Source of the DNA: Chloroflexales bacterium
GTDB lineage: Bacteria; Chloroflexota; Chloroflexia; Chloroflexales; Chloroflexaceae
Reading direction: 5' to 3'
NCBI GenBank assembly: GCA_013336035.1
Contig: JAAXUL010000331.1
Location: forward strand, 1 to 7,994
Length of the DNA stretch: 7,994 bases
Part shown: positions 1 to 5,957 of the stretch, piece after piece
Numbering within the stretch: position 1 is the stretch's first letter
Layout of the letters: every line of letters starts with the position of its first letter
Translations under genes and position numbers: made by a program
The notes under the pieces: generated by a model
Database searches by the model: none
Seen by the model: the letters and a program-made list of their open reading frames with translations, nothing else
Told to the model about the DNA's origin: nothing

Positions 1-1
1 C

Positions 2-100
2 GGCTACGACACGACCGAGATCGCCCAGGGGATGACCGAGGTGCTCGCCTACGGCACTGCCGTGATCGTCGAGCCCGAGGCGGCCGGCCACACCGGATAA
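2..100 (+). CDS. C-terminal fragment of an unidentified protein (5' end outside window)
   Basis: The reading frame is open from the left edge to a TAA at 98-100 and encodes the last 32 residues of a protein, beginning GYDTTEIAQGMTEVLAYG and ending AAGHTG. Almost every codon ends in G or C, matching the verified genes in this window, so this looks like a genuine gene end rather than a chance frame. The fragment has a short amphipathic stretch and no motif I can assign. I considered the C-terminal part of a serine resolvase, because TEIAQGMTEVL loosely resembles one, but the following residues do not continue that match. Function is unknown. It is transcribed towards the minus-strand acetyltransferase gene. 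Confidence 0.5.
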   Translation, partial: GYDTTEIAQGMTEVLAYGTAVIVEPEAAGHTG

Positions 101-116
101 GGGGACGGGCAGTCTG

Positions 117-238
117 GTGTTGGCCAGACGGAGCCGTGGCGACCCGACCTCGCTCGCGGGCTTCGAGCAGGGCGGCTACGTCCGCGCCGCCCGCTTCGCC
201 GGGCGCGATCTGGACGAGCTGCTGGAGGCCTACGCCGC
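117..238 (+). other. Coding-like remnant or small ORF between two genes
   Basis: From a possible GTG at 117 the plus strand reads through about 40 codons with strong G/C third-position bias. The segment contains plausible protein text: LAGFEQGGYVRAARF followed by AGRDLDELLEAYAAQG. The frame has no stop until 401, and that distal part lies antisense to the conserved end of the acetyltransferase gene, so the open continuation is probably an artefact. No convincing Shine-Dalgarno site precedes 117. The simplest reading is the tail of a gene that lost its start and stop by rearrangement. A real small protein, or a shadow of an unrecognised minus-strand frame, is also possible. No homology is recognised. 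Confidence 0.25.
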
Positions 239-961
239 TCAGGGGCCGAGGCGGATCGCCAGGGATTTGGCGAAGGGCACGAGGCCCAGGGAGGCCCCGA
301 GTCGGAGGGAGGGCGTATTTGCGTATAGAGTCCGGTACTGGGCGATCATGCCGCGGGCGATGGCCGTCTCGGCCAGAAGGCTGACCGCCTCGGCGCCGTA
401 GCCGTGGCCACGGTGGGCCGGGTGAGTGACGATGGCGATGTGAGCGATCTGCTCGCCCCAGGGCTCGTAGCCAGCCAGGGCGACGAGCTTCCCGCGCACA
501 AAGCGTCCGGCCAGGGGCAGAAGCTCAAACTCGCTGCCCCCATGGGCCCACTCCAGCGGGCCGCACGCGGCCTTGAGCGCGGCGTGGGCCTCCTCGTCGA
601 GCGCCGTGAGCAGGCGGGTGCCAGCGGTGGGCAGGGGCCGCAGCGCCGAGGCGTAGGCCAGGGCGGCCGGGCCGATGACCTGGGCCGGGCTGACGCCTAG
701 CTGCCGAGCCACCGCTGGGGCGTCGGTGAGCGCGTCGGCGCCGAGGGGCGCGAGCCGTGCCCGCCAGTAGCCGATCTGGCCGGGCGGCACGGAGACCAGC
801 GTGACCGCCTCGCGCTGGAGGCAGTATATGCCGCGGTACTCCTCCAGCTCGGCGTGGGGCAGGACATAGACCCCCGGCACTTTGAAGGTAGCAGCTGGGC
901 AGCCGAAGAAACCAGCCCAGTAGCGGGTAACGGCGGCGAGAGTGGGCGGGCTCAGCGGCAT
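239..961 (-). CDS. GNAT family N-acetyltransferase
   Basis: This encodes a 240-residue protein whose C-terminal third is a GNAT fold, the family that transfers an acetyl group from acetyl-CoA to an amine. Motif A is clear: the strand AHIAIVTHP (about 173-181) runs into HRGHGYGA (183-190), matching the R/Q-x-x-G-x-G/A pyrophosphate-binding loop. The later NTPSLRLGASLGL segment (about 215-227) is the typical N-x-x-S-x-x-x-A-x-x-x-G-[FL] motif B. The first ~115 residues are not a second recognisable GNAT domain and probably determine substrate choice. At 240 residues it is longer than single-domain GNATs (around 150). The ATG at 961 is preceded on the minus strand by AGGGA with 5-base spacing. 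It is transcribed alone, divergently from the methyltransferase. The acceptor is unknown. Confidence 0.85.
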   Translation of the reverse strand: MPLSPPTLAAVTRYWAGFFGCPAATFKVPGVYVLPHAELEEYRGIYCLQREAVTLVSVPPGQIGYWRARLAPLGADALTDAPAVARQLGVSPAQVIGPAALAYASALRPLPTAGTRLLTALDEEAHAALKAACGPLEWAHGGSEFELLPLAGRFVRGKLVALAGYEPWGEQIAHIAIVTHPAHRGHGYGAEAVSLLAETAIARGMIAQYRTLYANTPSLRLGASLGLVPFAKSLAIRLGP

Positions 962-1012
962 GGCGGTCCCTGGAGTAGTCTTACAGCAGGCATTGTGGCT
1001 GTAGAGCTCGAC

Positions 1013-1062
1013 ATGGTACGACCCTGATCCTTTTTGCTCGCCGCGCTTCCTTGCGGTACCAT
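1013..1062. repeat. 7-bp inverted repeat in the divergent spacer
   Basis: ATGGTAC at 1013-1019 is repeated inverted as GTACCAT at 1056-1062 with 36 bases between. Each arm reads TACCAT outward, one towards the acetyltransferase gene and one towards the methyltransferase gene. The rightward copy coincides with a proposed -10 box. The arms are short enough to arise by chance, and an operator role is only a guess. Confidence 0.25.
1034..1062 (+). promoter_or_regulatory. Candidate sigma70-type promoter for the methyltransferase/MBL pair
   Basis: TTGCTC (1034-1039) and TACCAT (1057-1062) are separated by exactly 17 bases. They match the -35 and -10 consensus hexamers at 3 of 6 and 4 of 6 positions. 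The stretch is richer in A/T than its surroundings and lies about 40 bases upstream of the proposed GTG start, a reasonable leader length. The match is moderate and prediction only. Confidence 0.35.
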
Positions 1063-1091
1063 CCTACGTGCAGGGGGCCGATCCGACAAGG

Positions 1092-1096
1092 GGAGG
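1092..1096 (+). promoter_or_regulatory. Shine-Dalgarno site that fixes the methyltransferase start at GTG 1102
   Basis: GGAGG lies 5 bases before the GTG at 1102 in a purine-rich run. No comparable site precedes the upstream TTG at 1051, and the in-frame ATG at 1117 is too far away (20 bases), so the GTG is preferred. Confidence 0.65.
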
Positions 1097-1101
1097 GGCG
1101 G

Positions 1102-1637
1102 GTGGAACACCACGAGATGGTGACGCTGATCCGCGGCGGCGTGCCGGAGCCGGGGGGCGTGTGGGCTGACCTCGGCGCCGGCACCGGCAATTTCACCTGG
1201 GCCCTGGCCGAGCTCCTCGGGCCGGCGGGGGCTATCTACGCCCTCGACCGCGACGCTCGGGCGATCGCTGCGCAGCAGGCCCGGCTGCGTAGCGGCCCGC
1301 CTCTGGCGACGATCATCCCGCGCCCGGCCGATGTGCTCCGCCCCCTGGTCTACCATCCCTCGACGGCGTCCTGATGGCGAATCTGCTGCACTTCGTCCGC
1401 GATCAGGCCGGGCTGCTGCGCCGACTTCACACGCAGCTGCGGCCGAGCAGGCGGCTGCTGGTCGTAGAGTATGAGCAGGGTCTCCCCATCCTCTGGGTGC
1501 CGCACCCGCTGCCGCTTGCCCGGCTCGTCGACCTCGCGCCTGAAGCTGGCTTCCTCGCGCCCTCGCCGGTGGGCACGCGCCGCTCGCCCTCGTCGGGTCG
1601 AGTGCTGTACGCAGCGGTGGCGTTGCGCGATCCGTAG
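1102..1637 (+). pseudogene. Class I SAM-dependent methyltransferase, frameshifted
   Basis: The first frame (1102-1374) encodes the SAM-binding half. It has motif I as ADLGAGTGNFT (about residues 22-32, with DLGAGTG at 23-29) and an acidic residue at the end of beta 2 in YALDRD (Asp49). It then runs into an unrelated tail and a TGA at 1372-1374. The second half continues in the -1 frame as SLDGVLMANLLHFV, then LRPSRRLLVVEYE, and ends at TAG 1637. These are the post-II and post-III regions of the same Rossmann-fold methyltransferase, so this was one gene of about 178 residues, near the usual length of such small enzymes. Restoring one C in the five-C run at 1341-1345 gives a continuous RPPGLPSLDGVLMAN. 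The gene is therefore mutated or carries a sequencing error. The TGA overlaps the ATG at 1374 (TGATG), so re-initiation is conceivable but lacks a good ribosome site. The substrate is unknown. Confidence 0.8.
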
Positions 1638-1660
1638 GCAGGCGTCAGCAGCCAAACACA

Positions 1661-1665
1661 AGGAG
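1661..1665 (+). promoter_or_regulatory. Shine-Dalgarno site that fixes the MBL hydrolase start at ATG 1674
   Basis: AGGAG at 1661-1665 is 8 bases from ATG 1674 but only 2 bases from the in-frame TTG at 1668. The ATG is therefore the start. Confidence 0.75.
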
Positions 1666-1673
1666 CATTGACG

Positions 1674-2414
1674 ATGCGTCTGTACCTCTTCCACCTGGGG
1701 CAGACCGGCAGCGGCTCGCCTGCGCCCGGCTACCTCATCCAGACCGACGACGGGCAGAACATCCTGATCGATACGGGCTACCCCCGCGCGATGATGACGC
1801 TTGCGTCGGCGCGAAGCGCTGTCGGCGCCGAGCCCCCGCCCGGCAGCGCCGCCCCCCGCGTCACCGAGGCGGACTTCATCGGCAACCGGCTGGCGGCCAT
1901 CGGGCTCAGCCCAGCCGATATTCACCTGCTGGTCAGCACGCACCTCGACGTCGACCACGCCGGCAACCACGATCTGTTTACCGCCGCCGAGCTCGTGATC
2001 CAGCGCGAGCACTACGCCGCCGCGCTGGCCAACATCCACCCGCGTTTCGCCCAGACCCGCGCGGCCTGGGGCCACCCCGCCCTGCGCTACCGGCAGGTCG
2101 ACGGCGATACGGTGCTGGTGCCGGGCGTAGAGCTGATCGCCACCGGCGGCCACGTGCCGGGACATCAGTCAGTGCTGGTGCGCCTGCCGGAGACCGGGCC
2201 GGTGCTGCTGACCATCGATGCCATTCCCCGCGCCGCCCAGCTGGACCCGGACACGCGCACGATCGGGCCGTTCGATATGGACGAGGCGGGCGTGCGCGCC
2301 AGCACGCGTCGGCTAAACGAGCTGATCGCCCGCGAGGGCGTGCGGCTGGTGATCTTCGGCCACGACGCGGAGCGCTGGGAGACCCTGCGTCACGCGCCGG
2401 AGTACTACGCGTAG
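1674..2414 (+). CDS. MBL-fold metallo-hydrolase, N-acyl homoserine lactonase-like family
   Basis: This 246-residue protein has a complete metallo-beta-lactamase fold. NILIDTGYP (about 29-37) is the early strand and turn. STHLDVDHAGNH (88-99) is the HxHxDH metal motif with its second His replaced by Asp (H90, D92, D94, H95). GHVPGHQS (159-166) supplies H164, TIDA supplies the bridging D182, and FGHD supplies H230. This order matches dinuclear zinc hydrolases of the AttM/AiiA lactonase-like group. The length fits that family (about 250), and there is no signal peptide, so it should be cytoplasmic. Whether it opens acyl-homoserine lactones is not shown: many relatives act on other lactones or esters. 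It follows the broken methyltransferase by 36 bases on the same strand and probably shares its transcript. The ATG is chosen from the AGGAG 8 bases upstream. Confidence 0.85.
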   Translation: MRLYLFHLGQTGSGSPAPGYLIQTDDGQNILIDTGYPRAMMTLASARSAVGAEPPPGSAAPRVTEADFIGNRLAAIGLSPADIHLLVSTHLDVDHAGNHDLFTAAELVIQREHYAAALANIHPRFAQTRAAWGHPALRYRQVDGDTVLVPGVELIATGGHVPGHQSVLVRLPETGPVLLTIDAIPRAAQLDPDTRTIGPFDMDEAGVRASTRRLNELIAREGVRLVIFGHDAERWETLRHAPEYYA

Positions 2415-2450
2415 GGGCGCCGCCGGGAGGATTGCCGACCTGGCCCATGG

Positions 2451-3131
2451 CTACGTGACGGCAGCGAGCCCAAGCAGTCCAGGAAGCGCATCAAGACGCT
2501 CGATCTGCGCGTGAGCCTGCGCCCGCTCGGGCCAGGTGGCGTGGATGTGCCCCCACGGCCCCCGGCGCAGGAAGACCGCCCACATCCCCGCGGCGCGCGC
2601 CGGCAGCACATCGTTGTCAAGCCGGTCGCCAACATAGACGATCTGCGCGGCGGGGACGCCTGTCTCTGCCAGTAGGCGCGCGAAGAAGGCCGGGGCGGGC
2701 TTGTGCACACCCCAGCGCTCCGAGGCGGCAACCAGGTCGGCCGGGAGCCCAATGGCGGCCAGGGCGGCCTCGGCCCACGCGGGCTGGTTGCCGGCGATGG
2801 CGATGCGCAGCCCGGCCGCCCGCAGCCGGCCCAGGGTCGGGCGCGCATCCGGGTAGAGGTCGGCGGCGCCGACGCCTTCGGGGTGCCCGGCCGCGGCGCG
2901 CGCCGCCCGTGCCTGGGCGAGGTCGAAGCCAGGGCGCAGCAGCTGAAAGACCTCGCGGTGGTCGCGCCGCTGGGCGATGGTCGCGCCCAGGGCGGCGAAG
3001 AAGGTGAGGTGGGTGACGCCGAGCCAGTCGGCCCAGCCGGCCCAGTGGCGCATCTCGTCTATCAGGGTCTCGCCCACATCGAAGCAGGCCCAGCGGATCG
3101 TCGACGGAAGCACGGGCGCGCCCGCGCTCAC
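2451..3131 (-). CDS. HAD family hydrolase
   Basis: This 226-residue protein carries the haloacid-dehalogenase-superfamily motifs in order. CFDVGETLIDE has the nucleophile Asp18. Motif II is IAIAGNQ, with Asn115 where Ser/Thr-Asn is more usual. Motif III has Lys144 in VHKPAPAFF. Motif IV is YVGDRLDNDVLPARAAGM, with Asp169 and Asp172/174 for Mg2+. The helical region between motifs I and II fits a C1-type cap. The Asp two residues after the nucleophile, the usual acid/base of phosphatases, is Gly20 here, as in a known DxG subset. It is probably a cytoplasmic phosphatase or phosphatase-like enzyme of unknown substrate. The start is GTG at 3131 behind a GGGGGTG run. It overlaps the stop of the upstream small ORF by 4 bases (GTGA), so translation is likely coupled. 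It converges on the MBL gene, leaving 36 bases with no clear terminator. Confidence 0.85.
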   Translation of the reverse strand: MSAGAPVLPSTIRWACFDVGETLIDEMRHWAGWADWLGVTHLTFFAALGATIAQRRDHREVFQLLRPGFDLAQARAARAAAGHPEGVGAADLYPDARPTLGRLRAAGLRIAIAGNQPAWAEAALAAIGLPADLVAASERWGVHKPAPAFFARLLAETGVPAAQIVYVGDRLDNDVLPARAAGMWAVFLRRGPWGHIHATWPERAQAHAQIERLDALPGLLGLAAVT

Positions 3132-3298
3132 TGGTCACCCCCGCCACCCCAGCGCCGCGCCTCGGCGGTGAGAATGGCCCGCCGCGAAGAGGCGAACCCC
3201 GTGCCAGCAAGCTCGGCCGCCAGAGTGTCGAGGAGGGCAGCAACGTCGGCGCGGGCCGTCGCGTGCAACCCCCCGCCCCGGGTATGCTCGAAGTGCAT
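3128..3298 (-). CDS. Small ORF of 56 residues, translationally coupled to the HAD hydrolase
   Basis: An ATG at 3298-3296 opens a 56-codon minus-strand frame ending at TGA 3130-3128. The TGA shares four bases with the GTG of the HAD gene, a classic coupled-cistron junction. AGGGG lies 7 bases before the ATG. The protein starts MHFEHTRGGG, has a likely helix ADVAALLDTLAAELAG (about 18-32), then a basic segment SSRRAILTAEARRW and a glycine-rich end GGGGDQ. It has no Cys, no membrane segment and no signal peptide. I recognise no family. It lies between the DUF2237 gene (72 bases upstream) and the HAD gene, all on the same strand, so it is probably expressed with them. Ribosome site, junction and codon bias support a real gene; the function is unknown. 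Confidence 0.6.
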   Translation of the reverse strand: MHFEHTRGGGLHATARADVAALLDTLAAELAGTGFASSRRAILTAEARRWGGGGDQ

Positions 3299-3370
3299 GG
3301 TGGTTCCCCTACTCAGAAGCCCAGCGTCGCTCGGGATCGCGCCGGCCCCGGGTGTGCTTGGGCGCGAGGC

Positions 3371-3796
3371 TCACGGCTCGCTCCCGGCGACGTCGATAGC
3401 GTGGCGCAGCAGGTCCTCGCGCCGCACCACCCCGAGCGCCGCCTCGTGGGTCGCCGCCAGCACCACGGGCGGAGCGACGCCCGCCTCCAGGGCCTCCTGC
3501 CAGCGATCCGCGCAGAGGCACCAGCGGTCGCCCGGCTTCAGGCCGGGGAAGCCGTAGGCCGGCCGCGGCGTGCTGAGGTCGTTGCCGTGCGAGCGGCTGA
3601 AGGCCAGGAACTCCGCCGTCACCTGGGCGCAGACAACGTGCACACCCACGTCGTCGGGGCCGGTGTCGCAGCAGCCGGTGCGGTAGAAGCCGGTCAGCGG
3701 TTCAGTGCCGCAGACGGCCAGAGGGCCGCCCAGGACATTGCGAGCGGTCGGCGCGGTAGGCCTCCCGTTGGTGACGTAGCGCCCGTTGGTGCTCAT
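3371..3796 (-). CDS. DUF2237 family protein (COG3651)
   Basis: This 141-residue protein matches the remembered pattern of DUF2237 from end to end. In order it has NVLGGPL (20-26), TGFYRTGCCDTG (35-46), VHVVCAQVTAEFLAFS (52-67), GNDLSTP (71-77), FPGLKPGDRWCLCADRW (83-99) and LAATHEAAL (113-121). Six Cys residues (29, 42, 43, 56, 93, 95) and conserved His/Asp positions suggest metal binding or redox chemistry, but no activity is known to me for the family. It has an N-terminal tail of about 18 residues before the conserved core. The ATG at 3796 is chosen because AGGAG lies 4 bases upstream; the GTG at 3808 abuts that same site and is unlikely. It is the first gene of a minus-strand cluster with the small ORF and the HAD hydrolase. 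Confidence 0.88.
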   Translation of the reverse strand: MSTNGRYVTNGRPTAPTARNVLGGPLAVCGTEPLTGFYRTGCCDTGPDDVGVHVVCAQVTAEFLAFSRSHGNDLSTPRPAYGFPGLKPGDRWCLCADRWQEALEAGVAPPVVLAATHEAALGVVRREDLLRHAIDVAGSEP

Positions 3797-3800
3797 CTCT

Positions 3801-3805
3801 CTCCT
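3801..3805 (-). promoter_or_regulatory. Shine-Dalgarno site for the DUF2237 gene
   Basis: On the minus strand this reads AGGAG, followed by AGAG and the ATG at 3796. It supports that ATG over the in-frame GTG at 3808, which abuts the site. Confidence 0.6.
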
Positions 3806-3843
3806 CACTTATCCAGCGTGTCCGGCCCGGCGGCGACTACATA

Positions 3844-3872
3844 AGGATAGAGCATCTACGCCGACGCGGCAA
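3844..3872 (-). promoter_or_regulatory. Candidate sigma70-type promoter for the DUF2237 cluster
   Basis: On the minus strand TTGCCG (3872-3867) and TATCCT (3849-3844) are separated by exactly 17 bases. Each matches the consensus hexamer at 4 of 6 positions. The predicted start of transcription lies about 40 bases upstream of the ATG at 3796. This is the best -35/-10 pair seen in the window, but it remains a prediction. Confidence 0.45.
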
Positions 3873-4052
3873 TATGGCCGGGGCGTTCCAGCTCACCTCG
3901 GCCACGTCCGCCGAGCCGCCGATCACCGGCTCCGGCTGTAGCCCAGCCAGTGCTCTGGCAGCCCGCGATCGCGCTGGAAAGCGCAGGCGAACGCCTGATC
4001 CTCAGCTCTGGGCGTCGGGCTAAAGTCGGAAGCGGCGAGCCTGGGGATCGGC
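3873..4052. other. Divergent spacer with no recognisable gene
   Basis: Together with the flanking promoters this belongs to a spacer of about 306 bases between the DUF2237 gene and the first ABC gene. Frames open through it on both strands but give low-complexity, Arg/Ser/Pro-rich text with no ribosome site. The plus-strand frame is simply the upstream extension of the ABC gene frame. A few small hairpins are possible, such as CCAG-TGCT-CTGG. I see no riboswitch, repeat array or RNA gene. Confidence 0.5.
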
Positions 4053-4058
4053 TACAAT
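4053..4058 (+). promoter_or_regulatory. Candidate -10 box of the ABC exporter operon
   Basis: TACAAT matches the -10 consensus at 5 of 6 positions and lies 44 bases before the preferred GTG start. No good -35 hexamer is found at 16-18 bases upstream, so activity may need an activator or a different sigma factor. Confidence 0.4.
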
Positions 4059-4090
4059 GCACGGGCTCAGCTCAGATGTTTCGCAATGAT

Positions 4091-4096
4091 AGGGAG
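4091..4096 (+). promoter_or_regulatory. Shine-Dalgarno site that fixes the first ABC start at GTG 4103
   Basis: AGGGAG lies 6 bases before GTG 4103. The upstream in-frame ATG at 4076 has no purine-rich site ahead of it, and starting further upstream adds low-complexity sequence. Confidence 0.65.
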
Positions 4097-4102
4097 CCGC
4101 AC

Positions 4103-5947
4103 GTGTCCCAGCGAGAGTTTACCATCGCGGACGAGTACCGCTACGACCGGCGCTCGCCGCTGCGCTGGATCCTCAGCCACATCTGGCGCTACCCACACCT
4201 GCCGCTCACGGCCATGGCGGGCTTCGTCGTCGGCAGCGCCCTCTACAGCTTCGCCCTGATGCAGGTGGGCGCGGCCTTCGATCTGATCGTGGCCCGCCCC
4301 GAGCTGGGGGCGCTGCTGGTGATCGCCCTGACGATCGTGGCGGCGCGCCTGAGCCACGGCCTCTCGAGCCTGCTGGCCTGGTACGCGACCGAGTTCACGG
4401 CCCAGCGTCTCGAGCGCGACGCCCGCGCCGAGCTGTACGTCAGCCTGCTCGGCAAGAGCCAGACCTTCCACAACCGCCAGAAGGTCGGCGACGTGATGGC
4501 CCGGGCCACCAACGACGTGCAGCAGATGAACATGATGGTCAGCCCTGGCGCCAGCCTGATCTACGCCTCGCTGGCCAGCACCGTGGTGCCGCTGCTGGCG
4601 ATCGCGCTGCTGCGCTGGCAGCTGCTGCTGGTGCCCATGCTCTTCCTGGCGGCCTTCGTGCCGGCGCTGCGCCACTACAGCCGCGAGCTGAACCCGGTCA
4701 CCGGGCGGCTGCGCTTCCAGTTCGGCGCGCTCAACGCCGGCCTGGCCGAGGCGGTGAGCGGGATCGAGGTGGTCAAGGCCTACGCCCAGGAGGCCCAGGA
4801 GCAGGGCAAGTTCAGCGCGGCGGCCCGCGGCTACCGCGACCTGTTCGTCGAGCAGGGCCGCATCCAGGCCCGCTACCTGCCGCTGCTGCTCTACGGGGTG
4901 GCCTTCGGGCTATCCTTCGGCCACGCCGCCCTGCTCTTCCTGCGCCACGAGCTGTCGGTCGGCGAGGCCGTCGCCTTCCTGGGCCTCTTCTCGCAGCTGC
5001 GCTTCCCCACCTTCATCTCGCTCTTCAGCTTCCTGCTGGTCGAGCTGGGCATCTCGGGCGCCGAGCGCATCCTGGGCCTGATCAACGACGAGACCGAGCT
5101 CGACGAGAACGCCGCGGGCCACCGCGCGCCGATCCGCGGCGAGATCGTCTTCGACGGCGTCAGCTTCGGCTACGGCGCGGCCGAGCCGGCGTCTGACGCC
5201 GGGGGCCCCGCGCGCGGCCTGAACCTCAGGGGCATCACCTTCACGGCCAGGCCGGGCGAGACGGTCGCGATCGTGGGCCAGACCGGCGCCGGCAAGACCA
5301 CGCTGACCCACCTGGTCAACCGCACCTACGACACGACCGAGGGGCGCGTGCTGGTCGACGGCGTGGACGTGCGCGAGTGGAGCCTCGACGCCCTGCGGGC
5401 CCAGATCTCGACCATCGAGCAGGACGTCTTCCTGTTCAGCCGCTCGATCGCCGACAACATCGCCTTCGGGGCGGCCGGCCAGGCCACGCGCGAGCAGATC
5501 GAGCGGGCGGCCCACGAGGCCCAGGCCCACGACTTTATCATGGGCCTGCCCGACGGCTACGACACCATTATTGGCGAGCGCGGGGTGACCCTCTCGGGCG
5601 GCCAGCGCCAGCGCATCGCCATCGCGCGGGCCTTCCTCACCGACCCGCGCATCCTGATCCTCGACGACAGCACCAGCGCGATCGATAGCGCCACCGAGGA
5701 CCAGATCCAGCGGGCCATGCGCCGCATCCTCAGGGGCCGCACGACGCTGCTGATCACCCACCGCATCTCGCAGATCCGCTGGGCCGACCGCATCCTGGTG
5801 CTGCGCGGCGGCGATCTGGCTGCCCAGGGCACCCACGACGAGCTGATGGCGAGCAGCGAGGCCTACCGCCGGATCTTCGCGCGCTACGCGGGCGACCCGG
5901 CGGCGCAGCAGCACGGCGACCCGGCAGCATCGATTATCAGCCGATAG
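4103..5947 (+). CDS. ABC exporter half-transporter, subunit 1 (degenerate Walker B)
   Basis: This 614-residue protein is a type IV ABC exporter subunit. It has six membrane helices (about 33-56, 67-95, 149-170, 172-192, 257-280, 287-315) fused to a nucleotide-binding domain. The domain has an A-loop Tyr357, Walker A GQTGAGKT (392-399, Lys398), Q-loop Gln440, signature LSGGQ (497-501), Walker B ILILDD (517-522) and switch His553. Asp522 stands where the catalytic Glu normally is, so the site built on its own Walker motifs should hydrolyse ATP poorly. A 10-residue or so insertion lies between A-loop and Walker A. It acts in the cytoplasmic membrane, almost certainly paired with the next gene's product. 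Start GTG 4103 is preferred to ATG 4076. The C-terminus has a short duplicated GDPAA. The substrate (drug, lipid or peptide) cannot be told. Confidence 0.93.
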   Translation: MSQREFTIADEYRYDRRSPLRWILSHIWRYPHLPLTAMAGFVVGSALYSFALMQVGAAFDLIVARPELGALLVIALTIVAARLSHGLSSLLAWYATEFTAQRLERDARAELYVSLLGKSQTFHNRQKVGDVMARATNDVQQMNMMVSPGASLIYASLASTVVPLLAIALLRWQLLLVPMLFLAAFVPALRHYSRELNPVTGRLRFQFGALNAGLAEAVSGIEVVKAYAQEAQEQGKFSAAARGYRDLFVEQGRIQARYLPLLLYGVAFGLSFGHAALLFLRHELSVGEAVAFLGLFSQLRFPTFISLFSFLLVELGISGAERILGLINDETELDENAAGHRAPIRGEIVFDGVSFGYGAAEPASDAGGPARGLNLRGITFTARPGETVAIVGQTGAGKTTLTHLVNRTYDTTEGRVLVDGVDVREWSLDALRAQISTIEQDVFLFSRSIADNIAFGAAGQATREQIERAAHEAQAHDFIMGLPDGYDTIIGERGVTLSGGQRQRIAIARAFLTDPRILILDDSTSAIDSATEDQIQRAMRRILRGRTTLLITHRISQIRWADRILVLRGGDLAAQGTHDELMASSEAYRRIFARYAGDPAAQQHGDPAASIISR

Positions 5948-5957
5948 AGGGATTCGC

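Noticed and set aside
4..19. A 16-base direct repeat, CTACGACACGACCGAG, at 4-19 and again at 5326-5341.
   Set aside because: Both copies encode YDTTE in frame within unrelated proteins and use the preferred GC-rich codons. The similarity stops at once on both sides, so chance is the best explanation.
2..116. Possible degraded IS607-type serine resolvase end (TEIAQGMTEVL, then an Arg-rich +1 frame).
   Set aside because: The match needs an assumed frameshift, while the actual frame keeps clean codon bias to its stop. No partner transposase or inverted repeat is visible.
1350..2165. A 271-codon minus-strand frame opposite the methyltransferase end and the MBL gene.
   Set aside because: It is low-complexity Arg/Gly/Val-rich text and lies antisense to the clearly conserved metal-binding motifs of the MBL protein.
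2415..2450. Possible bidirectional terminator between the convergent MBL and HAD genes.
   Set aside because: I could not build a convincing stem with a flanking T-tract in the 36 bases.
3950..4102. N-terminal extension of the first ABC protein from GTG 3950 or ATG 4076.
   Set aside because: Neither start has a ribosome site. The extension from 3950 is low-complexity text and would run through the likely -10 box at 4053-4058. GTG 4103 has AGGGAG at 6 bases.
5890..5932. Duplicated GDPAA codons at the end of ABC subunit 1.
   Set aside because: It is a short tail with relaxed sequence. The repeat is too small to be a functional element.
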